Assembly (NCBI GenBank): GCA_902364645.1
Contig: CABJEP010000028.1
Location: 1-5,090, forward strand
Source of the DNA: Coriobacteriaceae bacterium
Lineage (GTDB): Bacteria > Actinomycetota > Coriobacteriia > Coriobacteriales > Coriobacteriaceae
DNA: 5,090 nucleotides
Direction: 5' to 3'
Shown: positions 5,042 through 5,090 of the stretch, in pieces
Numbering within the stretch: the first letter of the stretch is position 1
Layout: the number at the start of each line of letters is the position of its first letter
Notes under the pieces: generated by a model
Seen by the model: only the letters and a program-made list of their open reading frames with translations
Database searches by the model: none
What the model was told of the DNA's origin: nothing
Made by a program: the position numbers and the translations under genes

Positions 5042-5090
5042 TGCCCTTCCTCGGAGAAGTGGGCTTCGCGAACTTCTCCGAGGAAGGGCA
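5042..5090 (+). terminator. Perfect 19-bp inverted repeat after xfp, probable terminator stem cut by the window end
   Basis: TGCCCTTCCTCGGAGAAGT (5042-5060) is the exact reverse complement of 5072-5090, with the 11-nt loop GGGCTTCGCGA between them. The loop can add a further small GC/GC pairing. The hairpin begins 45 nt after the xfp stop, the usual place for an intrinsic terminator, but the window ends on the last base of the stem, so the T-run that would prove it cannot be seen. The stem is long for a plain terminator; a dispersed palindromic repeat or a mark of a contig end are alternatives. Confidence 0.6.

Noticed and set aside
1..5090. A new multi-gene system such as a defence island, mobile element or CRISPR array
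   Set aside because: The window holds three well-known gene families with ordinary lengths and intact motifs, no direct-repeat array, no transposase or integrase and no tRNA. The only less ordinary aspect I can support is the regulatory arrangement around xfp.

Overview
The window looks like a piece of a high-GC actinobacterial chromosome. The coding regions favour G/C at third positions, and the spaces between genes are visibly AT-richer. A gut coriobacterium of the Collinsella type is my best guess. It rests on the style of the proteins, above all a phosphoketolase very like the bifidobacterial Xfp as I recall it, and not on any database search.

Layout: (1) 1-61 is a short AT-rich stretch in which I recognise no gene. 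(2) 62-83 is a strong hairpin with T-rich tails on both sides, just behind the end of murB. (3) 89-1051, minus strand, is murB (UDP-N-acetylenolpyruvoylglucosamine reductase, peptidoglycan precursor synthesis). An ATG at 1051 fits better than the longer GTG-started reading frame that reaches 1150. (4) 1052-1234 is a divergent control region with a promoter-like site for murB, a 10-bp palindrome at the expected murB transcription start, and a promoter and operator-like site for the regulator gene. (5) 1235-2263, plus strand, is a complete LacI/GalR-family transcription regulator. (6) 2264-2467 is a 204-bp control region. (7) 2468-4996, plus strand, is a complete xylulose-5-phosphate/fructose-6-phosphate phosphoketolase (xfp). 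(8) 4997-5090 is its 3' region, ending in a perfect 19-bp inverted repeat whose last base is the last base of the window.

The main result is a regulator-target unit. Two 18-bp copies of TGRTAAAACGTTTTWKCA, the CG-centred palindrome type bound by LacI-family proteins, lie in tandem 21 bp apart directly upstream of the xfp -10 box. A related site with the same arms lies at the regulator's own promoter, and another overlaps the regulator's stop codon, 105 bp (ten helical turns) upstream of the first tandem site. The simplest reading is that the regulator controls itself and phosphoketolase, so the phosphoketolase bypass (xylulose-5-P or fructose-6-P to acetyl-phosphate) would be a locally controlled, inducible one-gene module. 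MurB is a housekeeping neighbour on the other strand and has no obvious metabolic link to it. No mobile element, CRISPR array, tRNA or rRNA was seen.
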